In this document: one piece after another, positions 61,662 through 64,000 of the stretch
Position numbering within the stretch: the first letter of the stretch is position 1
How the letters are laid out: each line of letters starts with the position of its first letter
NCBI RefSeq assembly: GCF_014200595.1
Contig: NZ_JACHCG010000001.1
Span: 1,798,001-1,862,000 of the forward strand
DNA: 64,000 nucleotides
Source: Pedobacter cryoconitis
GTDB taxonomy: Bacteria > Bacteroidota > Bacteroidia > Sphingobacteriales > Sphingobacteriaceae
Direction of reading: 5' to 3'
Translations under genes and position numbers: made by a program
The notes under the pieces: model-generated
The model's database searches: none
What the model was told of the DNA's origin: nothing
The model's input: the letters and a program-made list of their open reading frames with translations, nothing else

Positions 61662-61710
61662 TATGTTTGTCTAGATTTATTTTGTTAAATCTAGACAAAC
61701 ATAATGAATT
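61655..61710. promoter_or_regulatory. 25-bp-arm perfect palindrome over the carH promoter and start codon
   Basis: Perfect 25-bp arms at 61655-61679 and 61686-61710 flank the 6-nt centre TTTTGT. The left arm contains the carH start codon (61659-61661). The right arm contains TATGTTTG on the minus strand (61703-61696), a match to the -7 consensus TAnnTTTG. The mirror copy on the plus strand (61662-61669) could serve the divergent PAP2 gene. Position and symmetry make this the likely CarH operator. Confidence 0.8.
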
Positions 61711-61801
61711 TTAATATCATTCTAATTGAATAAGTAATGAATGGTAACAAAATAGATTCAAAGCCAGTAGGGGTATACTGTGATGAAAGCGTCTACACTA
61801 C

Positions 61802-62458
61802 ATGATATGGAAAGCTGTAAGACATTGCCCTTTATTTTTCATTGTTCTGGTTTCCTTATTGATCATTGGGTTGACTTCATGTATTTTAACTTCTAAACTG
61901 AACAGTTTTACTTTTCTTAATTTCTACCATTGTCCGTTTCTGGATCTGTTTTTTTCCTATTATACGTTTATGGGGGATGGCATCATGTGTCTCCTCACCA
62001 GCATTGTGTTGTTCTTTCTAAAGAAGAAGAAGCTGGCTTTAGCTTTATTACTGGCATTTTTAAGCTCTGGAATTATTGTTCAGATTTTAAAGAAATTGCT
62101 TAATGAACCCAGGCCGTCCCTTTATTTTGAGCAGATAGGGTTTAAATATTCCTATTTCATTAATGGGATACAGAAATTGCATTCTGCATCTTTTCCTTCT
62201 GGCCATTCTGCTTCTGCTTTTGCTATGTGTATTGTGATTGCATTGTATTTTAAAGATAAACGAGTGAGTGTTTTGTGTTTATTGCTGGCTTTATTTGCAA
62301 GTTATTCCAGAATTTATCTTGCACACCATTTTTTACCTGATGTTATGGTTGGTGCATTGATTGGTTCTGTATCCGGATTATTAACATATTACTTTGTCTG
62401 GCGGTCTGCGGGCTTGTATACCAATGTAAATACTGATTTTAAAGGGGTAATGAAATAA
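61802..62458 (+). CDS. PAP2 superfamily membrane phosphatase
   Basis: A 218-residue integral membrane protein with about five or six helices and the full three-part phosphatase signature: K97-x6-R104-P105 (KKLLNEPRPS), PSGH at 132-135, and S169-R170-x5-H176-x3-D180 (SRIYLAHHFLPD). Members dephosphorylate lipid phosphates such as undecaprenyl pyrophosphate or phosphatidate at the membrane. It is divergent from carH, 140 bp apart, and could share regulation through the palindrome. A link to isoprenoid diphosphates is possible but unproven. Confidence 0.92.
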   Translation: MIWKAVRHCPLFFIVLVSLLIIGLTSCILTSKLNSFTFLNFYHCPFLDLFFSYYTFMGDGIMCLLTSIVLFFLKKKKLALALLLAFLSSGIIVQILKKLLNEPRPSLYFEQIGFKYSYFINGIQKLHSASFPSGHSASAFAMCIVIALYFKDKRVSVLCLLLALFASYSRIYLAHHFLPDVMVGALIGSVSGLLTYYFVWRSAGLYTNVNTDFKGVMK

Positions 62459-62460
62459 TT

Positions 62461-63819
62461 CTAATATTTAAAAACTTTACCATCCACCATAACTTCCTGT
62501 GTTGCTTCATCAAACACAGCCTTTTTTCCTGTTCTGACGGCTGCATTGGTCATAATATTGGCTATAGAATGATAATAACCCACTTCTACGGGAGCATGCG
62601 TCTCTTGACGTGACCTGATACATTCCATCCAGTTCCGCATATGCGCAGAAGTTAATTTATCACCTCCGGTATTTGCAGACGCAGCTACTTTTTCTGTTTG
62701 GTTAGTTAGCTTCAGGTCAGGCAACAGGTTCGGCTGCATATGCATTGCGCTTGCTGCATCGGCTTTAAGCCCGCCTTTAGCAGAAACCATATTCGTATTC
62801 AGGTTCAGTTCACCACCATTGGAGTAATAAATTTCCGCTGGGTTTTCATCACCATTATGCATGCGGGAGGTAAAGACTACCTGAAAACCGTTCTCCGGAT
62901 TATTCTGCTGACCATAATCAAATACTGCTGTAGTGGTGTCCCAGTTCCGTCGCCCATCTTTCCATTGATAGATTCCACCGTTGGCAACTACACTACGCGG
63001 ATGTTTTAATCCTGTAAACCAATGCACTGTGTCAATTTGATGCGACATCCATTGTCCGGGCATGCCCGATGAATATGGCCAGAATAAACGATATTCCAGG
63101 TATATACGCGGATCCCATTCTTCAAAGGGCCTGTTGATTAAAAAACGTTTCCAATCCGTATCCTCTTGTTTTAATCTGGCTACTAATTCTGGTCTGCGCC
63201 AGCGTCCGGGTTGATTTACATTCCAGCTGAGTTCTACCATCGTAATATCGCCGAACTTGCCGGATTTAATAAATTGTCCGGCCGCTATATAATTGTCACC
63301 GCTTCGCCTTTGTGAACCAATCTGAAGAATTTGATTGGATGCTTTTACGGCTTTTAAAGCTGCACGGGCATCAGACATCGTTTCTGCAAAAGGCTTTTCA
63401 CAATAGACATCACATTTGGCATTGATGGCTTCTATCGCATGTACAGCATGCTGAAAATCGGCCGTGCTCACAATAACAGCGTCCAGATCTTTTAGCTGAT
63501 ATAATTCATCGTTGTTGCGACAGGCTGTAATATCATGTCCTAATTTGGTTTTTAAAAAGTTTTCCCCTAATCCTCTGCGATAGTTCCAGAGATCGGACAC
63601 GGCAACAATATCAAAGTTCAGTTCCTTGTAATGGTTGAGAAAGCTGGGGAAGAGTGAAGTGGCAAACCGGTCTGAAAAACCGACTACACCGACTCTGACA
63701 CGCTCATTCGCGCCGATAATATTTCCATAACTTTTAGCCGATAAGCCCATAGTGCCCATGTAGGTTCCAGCGGCAGCAATTGCAGTTTGTTTGATAAATT
63801 TTCTTCTTGATGATAACAT
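62461..63819 (-). CDS. Gfo/Idh/MocA family oxidoreductase, Tat-exported
   Basis: The 452 residues begin with a twin-arginine signal (SSRRKFIKQTAIAAAGTYMG), followed by a Rossmann NAD(P)-binding domain (VRVGVVGFSDRFATSLFPSF) and the Gfo/Idh core with DIVAVSDLW, VSTADFQHAVHAIEAINAKCDVYCEKPFAET (the catalytic-lysine motif E-K-P) and IGSQRRSGDNYIAAG. The C-terminal half is the usual GFO/IDH/MocA beta-sheet domain. Such proteins act on sugars or glycosides in the periplasm, with tightly bound cofactor. The neighbouring DUF1080 gene is a frequent companion in sugar-oxidation loci. Confidence 0.92.
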   Translation of the reverse strand: MLSSRRKFIKQTAIAAAGTYMGTMGLSAKSYGNIIGANERVRVGVVGFSDRFATSLFPSFLNHYKELNFDIVAVSDLWNYRRGLGENFLKTKLGHDITACRNNDELYQLKDLDAVIVSTADFQHAVHAIEAINAKCDVYCEKPFAETMSDARAALKAVKASNQILQIGSQRRSGDNYIAAGQFIKSGKFGDITMVELSWNVNQPGRWRRPELVARLKQEDTDWKRFLINRPFEEWDPRIYLEYRLFWPYSSGMPGQWMSHQIDTVHWFTGLKHPRSVVANGGIYQWKDGRRNWDTTTAVFDYGQQNNPENGFQVVFTSRMHNGDENPAEIYYSNGGELNLNTNMVSAKGGLKADAASAMHMQPNLLPDLKLTNQTEKVAASANTGGDKLTSAHMRNWMECIRSRQETHAPVEVGYYHSIANIMTNAAVRTGKKAVFDEATQEVMVDGKVFKY

Positions 63820-63831
63820 AGCTGGCGGGAT

Positions 63832-64000
63832 TTAAAGTTGTTTTAATTTGATACTTCTAAAAAATACCTGATCACCGTGATCCTGTAACAGGATATGTCC
63901 TTTTGGAGCCATCCCGAAGTTTTTCCAGTCTTTATATTTACTATCTGCTACCAAAGCGAGGAATTCTGCCGATCCTCTTACGTATTCCAGGATCTTATAG
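63832..64000 (-). CDS. DUF1080 (3-keto-disaccharide hydrolase-like) protein, C-terminal end
   Basis: The minus-strand frame, open at the window edge and ending with a TAA at 63832-63834, gives 55 residues that finish [22 protein letters not shown], the standard C-terminal signature of DUF1080 concanavalin-like proteins. Recent work ties this domain to cleavage of 3-keto-glycosides made by Gfo/Idh-type oxidases (established for related proteins), which fits the gene immediately downstream. Only the end of the gene is visible. Confidence 0.85.
   Translation of the reverse strand, partial: YKILEYVRGSAEFLALVADSKYKDWKNFGMAPKGHILLQDHGDQVFFRSIKLKQL

Noticed and set aside
1..64000. CRISPR array, tRNA, rRNA or insertion sequence
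   Set aside because: No regularly spaced direct repeats of 24-48 bp, no cloverleaf or rRNA signatures, and no transposase or integrase motifs were seen.

Overview
The window comes from a Bacteroidota chromosome, most likely a Sphingobacteriaceae member (Pedobacter-like; this is inference). The grounds are a SusC/SusD pair, many small outer-membrane beta-barrel and carboxypeptidase-regulatory-domain proteins, LytS/LytTR signalling, FecI/RskA-type sigma and anti-sigma genes, AT-rich leaders, and promoters of the TTTG / TAnnTTTG type. No rRNA, tRNA, phage, insertion sequence or CRISPR array was seen. Both ends cut a gene.

Layout. (1) 1-16,500: single genes and small units for housekeeping, stress and regulation: free methionine sulfoxide reductase, a methyltransferase, NudK, a 2OG oxygenase with a divergent AraC regulator, a LytS/LytTR pair, a Vat/CatB-like acetyltransferase, two Crp/Fnr-type regulators beside redox enzymes, an aldo/keto reductase with an AraC regulator, and a lone ExbD. 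(2) 15,970-18,700: two divergent sigma-factor genes separated by 1.1 kb of non-coding DNA that holds tandem and inverted repeats. One of them is coupled to an anti-sigma gene. (3) 18,760-26,850: an OMP receptor, a CPL-domain protein, a two-gene Family 2A encapsulin system (shell plus cysteine desulfurase with a disordered cargo-loading N-terminus), and a formylglycine-generating-enzyme-like lipoprotein. (4) 27,600-33,290: GH20 hexosaminidase, aldehyde dehydrogenase and a serine hydrolase, each closed by a clear hairpin terminator.

(5) 33,270-50,000 is a complete alginate-utilisation locus on the minus strand: GntR/FadR regulator, PL17 oligoalginate lyase, KdgF cupin, an alpha/beta hydrolase, MFS uronate transporter, SDR (DEH reductase), SusC, SusD, a SusE/F-like lipoprotein, PL6 alginate lyase, KDG kinase and KDPG aldolase. 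Together these would bind and import alginate oligomers, cut them to the unsaturated monomer, linearise it, reduce it to KDG, phosphorylate it and split it to pyruvate and glyceraldehyde-3-phosphate. The gntR promoter carries two TTGGT-N2-ACCAA operators over its -7 element.

(6) 50,100-56,200: MarC, unknown lipoprotein and membrane proteins, a second OMP receptor, and a serine hydrolase with TPR repeats. (7) 56,250-61,660: a carotenoid operon of seven translationally overlapping genes: carH-like merR, crtI, crtB, an unknown TPR-like protein, idi, crtZ and a CrtYcd-type lycopene cyclase. The predicted product is zeaxanthin. The regulator keeps both cobalamin-binding signatures of the light sensor CarH, and a perfect 25-bp-arm palindrome covers its promoter and start codon. 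(8) 61,800-64,000: a PAP2 phosphatase, then a Tat-exported Gfo/Idh/MocA oxidoreductase and the end of a DUF1080 gene.

The systems most worth follow-up are the sulfur-type encapsulin with its neighbourhood, and the CarH-like photoreceptor with its palindrome and the unknown protein inside the carotenoid operon.
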